Numbered from the stretch's first letter, positions 1 through 10,426 are shown. The stretch: 64,000 nt of DNA from Pseudoips prasinana (GCA_951640165.1 OX621257.1:16875201-16939200), one strand, 5' to 3'. A program made the numbers and translations. Notes: generated from the letters alone by a model not told the origin.

Positions 1-299
1 AAAACACTTTAACAAGTATAAACTTTAAGCAAACAAACTGAAACAAGTGTAAGCAGACATTAACGAACATAAGACAAGCCACTAACATTGTCACAGTGGC
101 GCCATCTAGCGTCGGAAGGGGGCGGCTCGTAAATCTTCGTGCGCAGGCGACGGAAACCGTTCGCCGTTTCGTTAGACTTTTTGTTTTTCTTTTAACTCTC
201 ATTCGACAAGATGATACTCGTTAATGTTTTGTGTTATCGTCAACTCTCGTCATCATTATAGTGAAACTTGTTCTAAACAGGTCGTTTTTGAAATATGAC
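1..299. other. Unassigned AT-rich sequence
   Basis: No reading frame or repeat boundary is recognised. There is a short GC-richer patch around 95-170 with an imperfect palindrome near 149-166, then AT-rich sequence up to the inverted repeat that begins at 300. Confidence 0.5.
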
Positions 300-695
300 A
301 ATGTGCATTTGCCGTTCCGCTAGAAGTTGATGTTAATATGTAGGAAGCACATATTATTATTATATTTTTATATCAGAGGGCGACAAACGAGCAAGCGGGT
401 CACTCGATGGTAAGTGATCATCGCCGCCCATGTACACTCGCAACATCAGAGGAGTCACAAGTGCGTTGGCGGCCTTTAAAAGAGTCAGCAAACAAGTGTT
501 GCTGACCCTTCTCCCTACCCCGATGAGCTCTGGCGACCTTACTCACACGCAGAAACACAGTATTATAGTTAATAATGTAAATATTAAGAAATGTCTTCTG
601 TATGGTGGAGATACTTCCCCAGTCGGGCTTTGAGCGAATCCACGCTGTGCCCTACCTCTAAACATCGACTTCTAGCGGAACGGCGAATCCACATT
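300..695. mobile_element. TIR-bounded 396-bp element
   Basis: Positions 300-334 and 661-695 form a 35-bp inverted repeat with 32 of 35 bases pairing; its core is GCCGTTCCGCTAGAAGT. No target-site duplication is obvious, so the superfamily is not called. The interior carries a common lepidopteran repeat (385-655), and another copy of that repeat at 4783-5043 lacks these ends. The outer inverted repeat therefore seems to belong to a separate element that captured, or was entered by, the inner repeat. Confidence 0.5.
385..655 (-). repeat. Interspersed repeat R-A, copy 1
   Basis: This matches 4783-5043 along nearly its whole length. Shared segments include the AGTGATCACCGCCGCCCATG-type block and the block around ACCCCGATGAGCTCTGGCGACC. 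Read on the minus strand it ends in the GGCAACGC...CATGGGCGGCG...GATCACTTACC tail also seen on the plus strand at 34808-34910. I read it as the 3' part of an abundant retroelement; the family name is not known to me from sequence alone. Confidence 0.6.
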
Positions 696-871
696 CTCTT
701 CCGACTAGCCATCTAATTATAACTTATCTTCTTACTTACATTAATCTTTTCCTAAGCTTGGTGATGGCTTTCTAAATTCACCTATGAGTTAAGCCTTGTC
801 AGAAGCGTGGTTAGTTCTTGTACCCAATGTGGACGAATTAGGGCACGCAGGAAATGTTGACAGGTGTCAAT

Positions 872-2262
872 TTCAATTTCAATTTATTTATTGCATTCAA
901 GGGTTTACATAGGTCTTAACAATAGAATAGGTACAGTACCAAACATGAACCCTGCTAGGGCACAGCAATATTTTTACAATATAATTTGTCATTTTAAACA
1001 TATAAGGGAGGTAGTATAGTAGGTACAGGTATAAATAATTGTCATGATGTGTGATGTCAGGTCTTGAGTTTATGTTATGTAAATCAGAGTAAGAAAAGAG
1101 AAAAAATTAATTGCGTTATTCATATTATTTACTAATTGCATTTGCGCTTATTATTATTTATTATATGCTTGAATTAATATTATGATTGAATTAATATTTA
1201 TTACGATTTAAAGATGTCAAACGTTTTTTTTAATTTATTATAATGATTCATCATTCAAATACTCATTTATTGAATAGTAGCTTTTTTGTATGAGGAAGCT
1301 TTTTAATTTTCTTGTGAAAATATGGATATTTTCTTCGTCTTTTATGCAGTCTGGTAGTTTGTTGTAGAGTTTTACCGACATAGCAAGTGGACTAGAAGAG
1401 TGCATTTTTATTCTTGATGATGGTAATTTTAATCTGTCTTTATGTCGAAATGTGTATTTTGTTGATGTATTTCCTCTTTTGTTAAACAATTCTGGCTGCT
1501 TCCGAACGAATTTACATATTTCATGAATGTAGATACCTGGTAAAGTAAGTATTTTGTAATTTTGGAAGTGTGGTTTGCAACTGTCGCCATGTCGGTTTGT
1601 TGTATGTTAGCTAAGATTCTGACTAGTTTTTTTTGTAACGTAAAGAGAGTAGGTGCGTCAGTGCTATTTCCCCACATTATTATACCATAGCTAATCCATG
1701 CGAAAGCATATGCGTAGTAGGTGGTGAGTGCTGTTTTTAGATCCGTGGTTGTCTTAATCTCTCGGAGAGCATACGTGAATTTCGAGATTTTTGCTTTTAC
1801 TTTTTGTATGTGCTGTTTCCAACTTATTTGTTTGTCAATTTTTAATCCTAGTAGCGTGAATTCGTTAACTACTTCTATTTTTAGAGTATTATATGTAAAG
1901 TCAATGTTAATAGGTGCCTTCTGATTAGGGTGAAATGTCATAAGTTTAGTTTTTGCAAAATTAATTTCTAGGTTATGTTCTTGCATCCAGGTCATTAATG
2001 TATTGAAAATATTTGTCAATTGGTAATTAATGTCAGAGTTCGTTTCGCAATTGGTAAGTAAAGAAATGTCATCCGCAAACAAAACGCATGGTCCGTCTAT
2101 GGATTTTGGAAGGTCGTTGATATAAATAAGAAATAAAAGACAACCGATTACACTGCCTTGAGGTATTGATGCTGTGATATGTTTACCATCAGAGCGGACG
2201 TGCGTTATTTCTTTTGTCGTTTCATTAAAATATTCACAGGTGTGAAACAGATATATAGAATA
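872..2262 (-). mobile_element. CR1/Jockey-like LINE, 5'-truncated
   Basis: On the minus strand the copy runs from about 2262 to a short tandem tail (TTGAAA-type units, 872-890), the usual 3' end of such LINEs. It carries the second half of a reverse transcriptase (see the pseudogene at 1238-2239) followed by an AT-rich 3' UTR of about 350 bp. The endonuclease and first half of the RT are missing, as expected from 5' truncation during target-primed reverse transcription. The next sequence upstream (2263-2400) is AT-rich and unassigned. Confidence 0.8.
1238..2239 (-). pseudogene. Reverse transcriptase fragment of CR1/Jockey-like LINE
   Basis: Minus-strand translation shows, in order, an IPQGSVIGCLLFLIYINDLP-type motif (about 2160-2110), the catalytic FADD (about 2083-2072), the thumb/connection region, and a C-terminal block with a KFVRKQPELF-like stretch and an RHKDRLKLP-like stretch, which is the normal LINE C-terminus. 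The frame is open from 2239 to about 1590. There it shifts: one frame reads on to a spurious stop near 1429, while the homologous C-terminal sequence continues in another frame to a stop at 1238. An indel of about 8 nt near 1583-1600 would explain this. With no endonuclease and a shifted frame it is a dead copy. Clade assignment (CR1/Daphne versus Jockey) is from general resemblance only. Confidence 0.8.
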
Positions 2263-2402
2263 GAATACATTATAATCAATAGTTCATTGTAAAATGTCCA
2301 TTTTTATGTAGAAAAAAGTGTATTTAATTTTATTTTTAGTAACATTTTGATCCTTGAAAGCGGAAGCCTATTTTTATGACGGGTATAAATGTTGTGGATA
2401 CA

Positions 2403-2672
2403 CTTTTTGAAATGAAGTTCCTTATCTCGCGTTGTGTAAGGGGGCTAGACGGAATTTTTTTTTACAAAAAGTTGTAACGACACTTGTTGCTTTTTTTTAT
2501 TACTAAAATTGAGCTTACTGATTAAGTTAATATCAAATTATATTTGTTAATGATAAAAAATATTAAAATAACTTTAAAATAAAAATATTACAATTCCTTG
2601 ACTAATTAATCGAAAGGAATTTCGTTCCATCCGGGTTTCCCTTGACACCTCTCAAGCTTTTTTGTCATAAAG
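2403..2672 (+). repeat. Interspersed repeat R-B, copy 1
   Basis: It shares both ends with 15064-15372: a left block (GTTCCTTATC...GCGTTGTG...GGGGCTAGACGG, then AAAAGTTGT.ACGACAC) and a right block (TTCCATCCGGGT...CTTGACACCTCTCAAG). The interiors differ in length. No coding capacity is seen. It is probably a non-autonomous DNA element, but I found no clear inverted ends, so the class is open. Confidence 0.55.
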
Positions 2673-4282
2673 TTGTTGTTATGTCTGTGGTCAAATCTTC
2701 CTTTATCAAGAATGCATAGTGATGGTAGCGTTAATATATTGAGTTTAACGGAGCTAGGCTTACAGCTTTAAGTATTGTGTATTTGAGCTAATATTCTACT
2801 ACATTTTTTTATTTAAAATAATTCATTTCAATTGTCACTATTTCCCCAAAGCTTGCATATGCGTTACTACACATCCTTCCATCCCTTTTCAGCATAAAGG
2901 ACTGAGGGAATGGGTAGGTTTGCACTGTCTCACCATAGTATACTTATATTTCACAGTTTTACGGTATAATTATAGTATAATTTCAATCTTGCTCATAAAA
3001 ACTTTAAAGTCTTTTTGAAGATTCCTTTGTATGAGCTTAGTAAGCCTTCCTAGCCAGGCCAATGTGCCCTCCATACCACAAATATGTGTTAAAATATACT
3101 ATTATGCTATTCCCTTTATCAGTTAACCTGCTAGAGGTTTTCACTGCTTCACAAGACCATATAGGTAGCCAATTGGGAACTTAGGCCGTCTATTAAAAAA
3201 AAAGCACCCCTTACGACCATACCGCCTAAATTCCATCCATCGGTTTCCATGAGCACATGTGCTTGTTTATGACAATTGAAAATTATTGAACGAATGATTT
3301 AGTGATTTATAACCATCATCTCATTTGAATGCCGATCACGACCACGATGATCGGTGACTTAAGCGGTAGCCCCCTCAGGTTCAGAGGGGGCATTTCATCA
3401 ATACGACTACGAACTTGGCGTCATGGAGGATTATAGCGTCCGCGGTAAATTTTTCAGGCGCCAATTATAATATATCGGATTGTGGACAGTTTCACGTGAA
3501 CTACTTTAACCCATAATGGGCCAATAGTATAATAGTTACTAGCTCATTTTAAACTCTATTCTGTTGTAATAAGAGCTAAATTCTACTACATTTAAATTTA
3601 AATGAATTATAAACATGCGTTATGCCCTATTAAGGGTTAAAAAACAGAACGATATGGCACCTAAAGAGTTCCTTCTGTTTAAATTTTAGTAAGGAACCCT
3701 AAAATTATGTAGGTGCAAACTGCAAACCCATAATTTACTTAGAAACACCCATGTTAACCCTAGAATGCCAATAATTCTTGTATGGGCGGGCCCCGTGGCC
3801 CGTCACCCCAGCGACAAACGGAGGGGTGCATCTATCGGTATGCGCCATAAACTTTAACGTGAGGTATTTAAACTTAGATAAATACGGCGGAGATATCATT
3901 GAGGCGGTAATCTGAGCTGTCTTTCTTATAGGAGTATATGTCTTTATTGAGTGTTGAATGCATAGAAAGATGCCAACGCTATTATAGGCTGCGTTTAATT
4001 TTGTGATTACTAAGTGAAATATACATTACATTTTCTTCATCGACAAACATAAAGAAAATTTAAAAATGTAATATTGGATATTCTAAGTCAGACTTCGAAT
4101 AAGTAATGTTTTTTCTATGAATCATCGATGTAATTTAACGAATTGCATTAGTGAAGGCTTCTATTCTTCAATTCTTCTTACAATTCTAATTCAAGAACAA
4201 ATTTTAAGTAATATAGTGTTTAAAAGTTTTGTTTTTAAGAAAATTGTAATGTTGTATGCACCGAAATCCCCCACCAAATCAC
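2673..4282. other. Unassigned, mostly AT-rich
   Basis: No supported gene. A short block at about 3323-3380 (GAATGCCGATCACGA...AGCGGTAGCCCCCT) recurs at 16198-16243 and is probably a decayed repeat. A GC-rich patch with local dyad symmetry lies at 3783-3835. Confidence 0.4.
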
Positions 4283-4566
4283 ACTAGTAGTTAAGCATGA
4301 ATGTGGCGCTCACAGCCAGATGCTCCCACCGGTCCGTTAGTGATTGTCGAGGTCAAGCAACTAGGCTCGTGGTCAGTCCATAGATGGGTGACCGACAAAG
4401 TGGTTTAATTTCTGAGCGTCTCCGTGCTTCGGAGGGCATGTTAAGCTGTCGGTCCCAGTTGTAGCTATTAGACAACAGTCGTTAAGCCATGTCAGAGGCC
4501 TAATGGGGTGCTTGATCAACTATGACACTAGAGTAACCACTGCCCACACGATAAGTAAGTAAGTAA
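4283..4566 (+). mobile_element. 5S-rRNA-derived SINE (SINE3 type)
   Basis: Positions about 4330-4396 resemble the internal promoter half of insect 5S rRNA: a GTCAAGCAACTAGG block corresponds to the 5S A box/IE region and ATAGATGGGTGACCG to the C box. A non-5S body follows and then a (TAAG)n tail at about 4551-4566. Related copies lie at 5098-5242, 16618-16870, 53768-53998 and 63684-63806. Such an element would be transcribed by RNA polymerase III from the 5S-type internal promoter and mobilised by a LINE. The identification is by eye against remembered 5S rRNA. Confidence 0.7.
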
Positions 4567-4782
4567 TGAATAAATTGTTAATTTGCATTGTGTAATGCCG
4601 ATGGTGTATCGCTTATAAATAAATTACATAGTTATAGTAGCGGTTATAAAGCGGTAGAGATAACCAAACTCAGTATATGATTATTTTGTCCATATAGATA
4701 AAAAGCATAACCCTCAGCCAGTATTTGTACAGTAGTAGTTGTTTAGTAATTGAACGGCGAAATTAAGCATCTAAGCTTGTGA

Positions 4783-5043
4783 AACGAGCAAGCACCTGAT
4801 GCTAAGTGATCACCGCCGCCCATGTACACTCCCAAAACTAGAGGAGTCACGAGTGCGTTGCCGGCCTTTATAATAAAACAAGTGTTGCTGACTCTTCCCC
4901 CCCACCCCGAGGAGCTCTGGCGACCTTACTCACACGTAAAAACACAACATTAAAGTTATTATTAAGGAATGTCTTCTGTAAGGGGGAGGTACTTCCACAG
5001 TCGGGTTGCTCTTTGAGCGAATGAACGCTGTGCCCTACCTCTC
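4783..5043 (-). repeat. Interspersed repeat R-A, copy 2
   Basis: Nearly collinear with 385-655, including the AACAAGTGTTGCTGAC, GAGCTCTGGCGACCTTACTC and GCTGTGCCCTACCTCT blocks. It lacks the 35-bp inverted ends that flank copy 1. Confidence 0.6.
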
Positions 5044-5068
5044 TATTTTTATCAATGGATGTCAGAGT

Positions 5069-5094
5069 CTTCGATCAATAATTATTGATCGAAG
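5069..5094. repeat. 26-bp perfect palindrome
   Basis: The two 13-base halves (CTTCGATCAATAA and its reverse complement) abut with no spacer. It lies at the join between repeat R-A and a 5S-SINE fragment, so it may be a rearrangement scar. Confidence 0.8.
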
Positions 5095-5097
5095 GTC

Positions 5098-5242
5098 AGA
5101 GTGGTTCGGAGGGTACGTTAAGCAGTCGATTCGACTCGAGTCATTTTTGCCGTCGACAACAGTTGTTAAACTATATAAAAGTCCTAGTAGGCGGTTTTTT
5201 CAACACTGCCACACGGGTTACCAGGGCAACCCATACGATTAA
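5098..5242 (+). mobile_element. 5S-SINE fragment, 3' part
   Basis: Matches the downstream body of the 5S-SINE copies: GTGGTTCGGAGGGTACGTTAAG, then CTAGTAGGCGG and a CCCATACGATTAAG end. The 5S-like head is missing. Confidence 0.5.
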
Positions 5243-5253
5243 GAAGTAGTTAA

Positions 5254-5509
5254 TCCTACTTATTATTATAAATGCGAAAGTTTGTGAGCATGGAGTATGG
5301 ATGAGTGTTACTCTTTCACACAAAAATTTGTGAACGGATTTTGATGAAACTTTGTAGTAATATAGCTTATATATACTACTAACTCATAGGGTATTATTAT
5401 ATATAACACTATATAAAACTAATTACATAAAATTTTCCTTATGGCTGAATCACTCAATGAATAGTTGGTGGTCTCTATTGCACTATAATAATGTGGGCAC
5501 CTACGCTAG
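5254..5509 (+). mobile_element. Helitron-like non-autonomous element, decayed
   Basis: Starts with the TCCTACTtATTATTATAAATGCG 5' end seen at 15746, 15990, 58536 and 58731 and continues with the family body (GGATTTTGATGAAACTTTGTAGTAATATAGC). The family 3' hairpin is not preserved; a possible CTAG end followed by T lies at 5506-5509. The right end is uncertain. Confidence 0.45.
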
Positions 5510-5854
5510 TAAGCAAACGTACCTACCTAATAGCCCTGACAGTTTCCTAATCTCGCGTGGGGGTAAATACTCCAATTACCCACGTTTATCTCAAAATAAC
5601 TTGTATCAAACTACTACCAATGGTTAATAGAAGTAATCTGTTACTTAATGGATCAATAGACAACAGAAAACCAGTAATTTAAGAAAAACCTGGATAATTG
5701 TCCTATTATCGGTCTGAGCCAGACGAGTTACTTTGTTTCACAGCTCAACTCGTTTGCTATCGGACCGTGACTCCTCCCGCAAAACGTTAGATGATTTTTA
5801 AATATACATAAATATCTAAATTAACATCGTTAAATAATAACATCGTCATCATAA

Positions 5855-6152
5855 CAGCTGAAAGAAGTCCACGGCTGGGCAAAAGCCTCCCCCGAAGAAG
5901 CATTTAGGGAGGATATGCCATTATCTTCAATAGCAATTGCAATTTATCCTGTTTGAATGTGTACACGGTCAGAAGTACCCTAAACCGGCGAGCATGTATG
6001 AAGAATATAATGACAGTAATCGAGGCAAAAGACGTGTGTAAAGATCGTGACAAATGGAAATCCGTTGTTTCTGCCTACCCCTCTGGGAAATAGGCTCCCT
6101 CTAGTAGACTTCTACGCCCCCCACGGAATGAGATGCGGTGATGATATTTTGA
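5855..6152 (-). mobile_element. Element B (RTE-tailed repeat), interrupted by SINE A
   Basis: Minus-strand copy of a ~230-300-bp family. Landmarks are AGTCCACGGCTGGGCAAAAGCCTCCCCC at 5868-5893, then AGGCTCCCTCTAGTAGACTTCTACGCCCCCCACGGAATGAGATG. The element resumes beyond the SINE A copy (6153-6405) with the GCCGTCACCACACC end at about 6416-6430, so SINE A landed inside it. A clearer copy is at 42250-42474. Confidence 0.6.
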
Positions 6153-6405
6153 TGACGGTCACCGTAGCCTAGTTGGTAGTGCTCCTGCCTACGAAGCTGG
6201 TGGTCCTGGGTTCGAATCCCGGTAAGTGCAAATATTTGTGTGATGAGCACGAATATTTGTTTCTGAGTCATGGATGTTGTCTATGTATATAAGTATTTAT
6301 CTATCTACATAAGTATGTATATCGTCGCCTGGTACCTATAGTACAAGCTTTGCTTAGTTTGGGGCTAGGATGATCTGTGTGACATTGTCCCGAGATATTA
6401 TTATT
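6153..6405 (+). mobile_element. SINE A, full length (tRNA head, ATT tail)
   Basis: The head has a box A-like TAGCCTAGTTGGTAGTGC at 6169-6186 and a box B GGTTCGAATCC at about 6210-6220, the RNA polymerase III promoter pattern of a tRNA. The body contains GTGATGAGCACGAATATTTG and CAAGCTTTGCTTAGTTTGGG, and the 3' end is a short ATT repeat. It resembles the lepidopteran Metulj-type SINEs as I know them. Other copies: 10844-11093, 20531-20782, and partial at 47799, 48781 and 51020. It sits inside element B. Confidence 0.8.
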
Positions 6406-6431
6406 ATATTCGCTGCCGTCACCACACCATA

Positions 6432-6590
6432 CATAATAATATCCTGGGACATTATTCACACCCGGTCATCTGATCCAAACTAAGCAGAGCTTGTACTATG
6501 GAAACCAGATAACTAATTAACTCATACAATACTATATCTATATACCTACTATAGCATGTACTACTTTCCTTTTGTAAATACATAGAAGTG
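6432..6590 (-). mobile_element. SINE B, 3' part
   Basis: Minus-strand tail (AATATCCTGGGACATTATTC, CTGATCCaAACTAAGCAGAGC) running to TTTTGTAAATACAT, where a Helitron-like element begins at 6591. The tRNA head is absent. It shares its 3' tail type with SINE A. Confidence 0.7.
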
Positions 6591-6835
6591 CTAGCTGTTC
6601 ACGCGGACTTCGTAATACATATTTTTGTCCCTGCCCGTTTGTCCCGCGTAATACTTCAGGTTAAAAGTTCGGGATAAATTAAAATTATGATGATGAATCA
6701 TAGTCTATGACACTCCACAATAACGTAGCTTTCTATTGGTGAAATAATTTTGAAAATCGGTTCAGTAGATCCAGAAATTACCCCTTACAACGTCACAAAC
6801 TCACAAACGTTACCTATTTATAATATTAGTATAGA
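6591..6835 (-). mobile_element. Helitron-like non-autonomous element
   Basis: On the minus strand it starts TCTATACTAATATTATAAAT, contains the family body (GTTTGTGA..., GGATCTACTGAACCGATTTTC) and ends in ...GCGTGAACAGCTAG at 6591. A 5' TC and a 3' CTAG without target duplication is the Helitron pattern. It interrupts a SINE B copy. Confidence 0.6.
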
Positions 6836-6845
6836 TGTATTACTT

Positions 6846-6955
6846 GTCGGAAGTCGCTAGATGCAGGTAGCGCAAGAACGGCAATTGTGGAGATCTTTGG
6901 AGGAAGCCTTTGTCCAGCAGTGGGCGTCTTTCGGCTGATATGATGATGATGTATT
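6846..6955 (+). mobile_element. RTE-type LINE 3' end
   Basis: Translates to the RTE C-terminus (GSR-W-R--RQLWRSL-EAFVQQW pattern, decayed here) and ends CTTTCGGCTGATATGATGATGAT, a GAT-repeat tail. A copy in the opposite orientation lies 75 bp away at 7027-7135. Confidence 0.7.
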
Positions 6956-7026
6956 AGATAATACCTTGGGATAACTAACACACTGCTATCTGATCCCAAA
7001 ATAAGAATGTTCTATAGCAACCATAC

Positions 7027-7135
7027 ATATCATCATCATCATATCAGCCGAGAGACGTCCACTGCTGGACAAAGGCCTCCCCCAAAGATCTCCACAATTG
7101 CCGGTCTTGCGCTATCCGCATCCAGCGATTTCCCG
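7027..7135 (-). mobile_element. RTE-type LINE 3' end
   Basis: Begins on the plus strand with ATCATCATCATATCAGCCGA, then GTCCACTGCTGGACAAAGGC and ATCTCCACAATTGCCGGTC. It is the reverse of the 6846-6955 copy and is 5'-truncated at about 7135. Confidence 0.75.
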
Positions 7136-7299
7136 CTGGAATATATTTTATTCCAGAACCAGTCAATATATTTTATTCACATATTCTTTGAAAGGTTTAA
7201 TTAAATTCGTGATTCATCATAAAATGTTTTAAGTCAAGTCAGTTAATCCAAAACCATAGGTAGCAGAATATGTTAGTTTTAACCTCGATGTTTGATTTC

Positions 7300-7335
7300 T
7301 ACTACCTCGCGGACGAAGTCACGGGGAAAAGCTAG
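7300..7335 (+). mobile_element. Helitron-like 3' end
   Basis: CGCGGACGAAGTCACGGGGAAAAGCTAG ends at 7335 and is followed by T. This is the CTAG terminus of a common lepidopteran short Helitron-like family; the 5' limit is not visible. Confidence 0.4.
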
Positions 7336-7354
7336 TAAAGCGTTTAATAATAAT

Positions 7355-8075
7355 GTCCTCCTAGCCGAATTTCGGCCACGGCGGCCAGTCTCAATAGAGA
7401 TTAGTCATCTGCGCGGGACAATTCACGGCGCGGATACCTACAATCAATCAATCGTTTATTTGCAAGAACATGGTACAAAATAGAAGTTACATAGTTTAAT
7501 ACATTCACATATTCTGCCACATTAATTATGGGGTGCAAATTTTATTGTTCTTAAAACTATATAGTATTATTAATTATACATGTTATATTCTTATTACATT
7601 ATGTTATATTATAGTAGTTTTCTATTCACAATGAACAAATCATTATTAGTCTTATTAACTTATTTATTATTATTAGTATTCATAGTGGATGTAATTTTAT
7701 CATTTAGGTATTCTTTTACCCTGTAATATCCCTTCTCTATTAGGAACTCAAGTAACCGTTATTTAAACAATGTATTTAAATTTTGCGGTAGGTGATTGAA
7801 TGCGCGGATCAATCTATTCCATCACCTCATGATCCAATGGGATGCCTAGCGACACGACCGGAAAGAAGTCAAGTACAGGACCGACGGCTTTACGTGATCT
7901 CCGAGGTACGGGAGTATAATACCTCCTTAAGTTCTACTTCTACTTTGGGCTAATGCTGAGAAATTTTATTTTTACAGAAAAGTCCCAAAATCACTTTGGC
8001 CCAACCCAGGATTTGAACCCAGAACCTCATTCTCTGCGGGTGAACATGCTACCGCTAGACTAACAAAAATATCTC
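7355..8075 (-). mobile_element. SINE D, interrupted by a LINE 3' end
   Basis: On the plus strand the 3' end comes first (GTCCTCCTAGCCGAATTTCGG at 7357 on), followed by the body, and after the insertion at 7436-7801 by ATCTATTCCATCACCTCATG, CGACACGACCGGAAAGAAGTC, CTCCGAGGTACGGGAG and the tRNA-like head (GGATTTGAACCCAGAACCTC...CGCTAGACTAAC). Box B and box A analogues are readable in reverse. Confidence 0.8.
7436..7801 (-). mobile_element. CR1/Jockey-like LINE 3' end nested in SINE D
   Basis: Flanked by an exact 8-bp duplication GCGCGGAT (7428-7435 and 7802-7809). The minus-strand 3' end is a GATT-type repeat (about 7440-7452). The minus strand near 7660-7780 encodes a LINE C-terminus resembling that of the 872-2262 copy (FLIEKGYYRVKEYLND versus FLIQKSYYSINEYLND), with stops. 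It is severely 5'-truncated. Confidence 0.75.
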
Positions 8076-8504
8076 CACAAAAGAATTAAATAGTATAATC
8101 AAATGTCACAGATTTCATAATTATCTAATTTAACGGACTGAAACCCTCTAAACATTTTTCCTCACATGACTACACTAGGATGTATCCGCCACCTGCTGGT
8201 AAACGGGATAATTCCCGTGCTAGGGTGACCACGACCACCTGGTGCCACGGCATTAGGGTGACATTCTTCACGATTGTTAACTTTGTACTGATAAGACTAC
8301 AGCAGCATTTTTGTGATGATTGATCCTTAAACAGGCACTGGACTAGACCAGACCACATTAATTTCAATCTTAGCTCTTCGGAATAAGGTCCAAAAATAAT
8401 TAAAAATATTATAGCTTAGGTTGATTTACTTAGTCTGATGACTTTAACTATTATGTAACTACACGCATACTTTAAGGTTCTTTTGAAGTAAAAGCTACTG
8501 CGTT
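8076..8504. other. Unassigned
   Basis: No supported feature. A short minus-strand open frame at 8170-8367 has no recognisable domain. Confidence 0.4.
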
Positions 8505-8680
8505 GATATCGTCCGAGGGAATACCTACCAGAGAACGGGCAGCAGCGTTTTTCTGTGAACTATGACCATCAAACTGCGATCGCCAACCCGCCTGCCAAGC
8601 GTGGCGATTATGGCATATACGCCCATTATTTGGGAGGCCTTTGTCCAGCTGTGGACTTATTTTGGCTGCTATATATAGTT
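8505..8680 (+). mobile_element. Element B copy
   Basis: Contains ACCTACCAGAGAACGGGCAGC, GAACTATGACCATCAAACTG, GCCAACCCGCCTGCCAAGCG and the RTE-like end GGGAGGCCTTTGTCCAGCTGTGGAC. The 5' part is missing. Confidence 0.65.
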
Positions 8681-9302
8681 CAGTTTCATGGGTAGATGGC
8701 GCTCTTAAGTTACGTCCACTATTTATATTACGGGTATAAACTAACATCCCGTAACCTCACGTTTAACGCTTTTAAGCCAACCTTTAGTACTTTATTATCA
8801 GGTACAAATACATTAATTTACAAAGATTATCATTCACAAGTAGCTGGCTATCTCTGACAACATAGATAAGGAAACTTTTAGCTTTTTTTGCACAATTAAA
8901 ACATGAAAAATAAAAATAATTCTCACGAAATGCTCACGTTTACAGCTGCAGGTAAACGCAATTGTACTAAAATATACAATTTATAAGGCTGAGTTACATT
9001 TGACCGATATGAAGGCTAATTAAAAGTACATATGGCTAATAGGTCCCGAAGAAAAATTAATAGGATAGACAAAAAATTCCCTGTTCTTTTCACAAGAACT
9101 ATATTAGCAGGAAGGTAATCATATTAGTAACCTAACCATTAGAAAACTCTAATATAATTACATCATTTTGGTAAAGAAATACTCTTTCACTGCTGAACCG
9201 ATATTACCCAAACATAGATAAGTAATAACCAACGCAAGGAAACTGTCTTTCAAAACCAACTGCATCGAAATCGTCCATCCGTTTGAGAGCTACGACGCCA
9301 CA
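8681..9302. other. Unassigned AT-rich
   Basis: No gene seen. The last 60 bases (ACTGCATCGAAATCG...GAGCTACGACGCC) are a common decayed Helitron-like body leading into the CA microsatellite. Confidence 0.4.
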
Positions 9303-9344
<42 letters not shown>

Positions 9345-9350
9345 CACACA
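9303..9350. repeat. (CA)n microsatellite
   Basis: About 23 CA dinucleotides with one interruption (ACGCAC near 9336). Confidence 0.95.
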
Positions 9351-9852
9351 ATACCCCTCTTTTTACGTCAGGGCAAAAAATTGGTGTCAATATATCTTAC
9401 AAACATATGCTTTATTTTTGGTTTGCTTTTCCTTACATGTGTATGTATGAGAGTACATGAGAAAGTAATGGAACAGTATTAAAATCGGGGCCAATATAGC
9501 TTCAAAAGATACTTTCTTTTTGTACCAAAATCGATTGAATTACAGTTGTGAAATAGATTTGTACGATTATTGATAAGTTTTGATGTTGTTACAATAATAA
9601 AAAGTCAATCAATTTATTATAAAGCACCCTAATTGTAAGCAAATTGTAGCCTAACTTTAAATAACATTAAAATCGTGTACAATAACTATTACTTAATTTA
9701 TTAAATAGCCGTGAAAATCTATTGCACTGTTTTTCTATTGCTTTCAATTTTATTTTATGCAGCCTATTTAGGTACAAAATGTAAATGTGTTTCGCACACA
9801 TTCAACCTATCTAATGCCCCTAAGAATCGGAGCCTATATATTATGTAGATAA

Positions 9853-10126
9853 AAAACCGGCTAAGTGCGAGTCGGACTCGCGCACGTCGAGTTTTTTTGC
9901 TCCTATAAAAACGAGCAATAAATTCACGTTTGTTGTATGGGAGCCCCCTTAAATATTAATTTTATTTGTTTTTAATATTTATTTATAGCGGCAACAGAAA
10001 TACATCATTTGTGAAAATTGCAACTGTCTAACTATCACGGTTCATGAGATACAACCTGGTGATAGACGAACAGACAGACAGCGAAGTCTTAGTAATAGGG
10101 TCCCCTTTGAGTACGGAACCCTAACA
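9853..10126 (+). mobile_element. Non-autonomous repeat with GTGCGAGTCGGACTCGC end
   Basis: Begins CCGGCTAAGTGCGAGTCGGACTCGC, has a body with TGTTGTATGGGAGCCCCC and ATCACGGTTCATGAGATACA, and ends at GAGTACGGAACCCTAA. This is a very abundant lepidopteran repeat of uncertain class. Related pieces: 38098-38146, 42755-43222, 63543-63670. Confidence 0.65.
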
Positions 10127-10426
10127 ACGAAACCTATACATTTGTTTTTTAAGCTATATTGACCCTAATCTAACTAACTAACTAACCTTATCCTTTCTAA
10201 TATATTTCTAATGAAAAAGACAGGCATCTTTAGACCAGTCAATTAAGTTTTTAAGCGTGTTATAAAGAAAAATAAAGAGTCCTGTTAGAAACTCCTGACC
10301 AATTATGTGCTCCGGATAAGTAGTTTTACAAGTTAGTCAGTTCTAGCTACCCTTTGTTCTTTTCATATTTTAGAAAGAGACGTAAATACATTTAAATTAG
10401 TTTACTCGTGATATATAAAAAATCGT
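10127..10426. other. Unassigned
   Basis: AT-rich with no recognised feature. Confidence 0.4.

Noticed and set aside
4330..4396. True 5S rRNA gene
   Set aside because: Only the promoter half resembles 5S rRNA; the 5' and 3' stem sequences are missing and a SINE body follows.
6153..6240. tRNA gene (box A and box B present)
   Set aside because: The head does not fold into a full cloverleaf by eye and continues into a SINE body and ATT tail repeated elsewhere. The same applies to the heads of SINE B, C and D.
6846..7135. Inverted repeat interpreted as one DNA transposon with TIRs
   Set aside because: Both arms are RTE-type LINE 3' ends in opposite orientation, each with its own truncation point, so two independent insertions are simpler.
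9303..9350. CRISPR-like or satellite array
   Set aside because: It is a simple CA microsatellite; no spaced direct repeats occur anywhere in the window.
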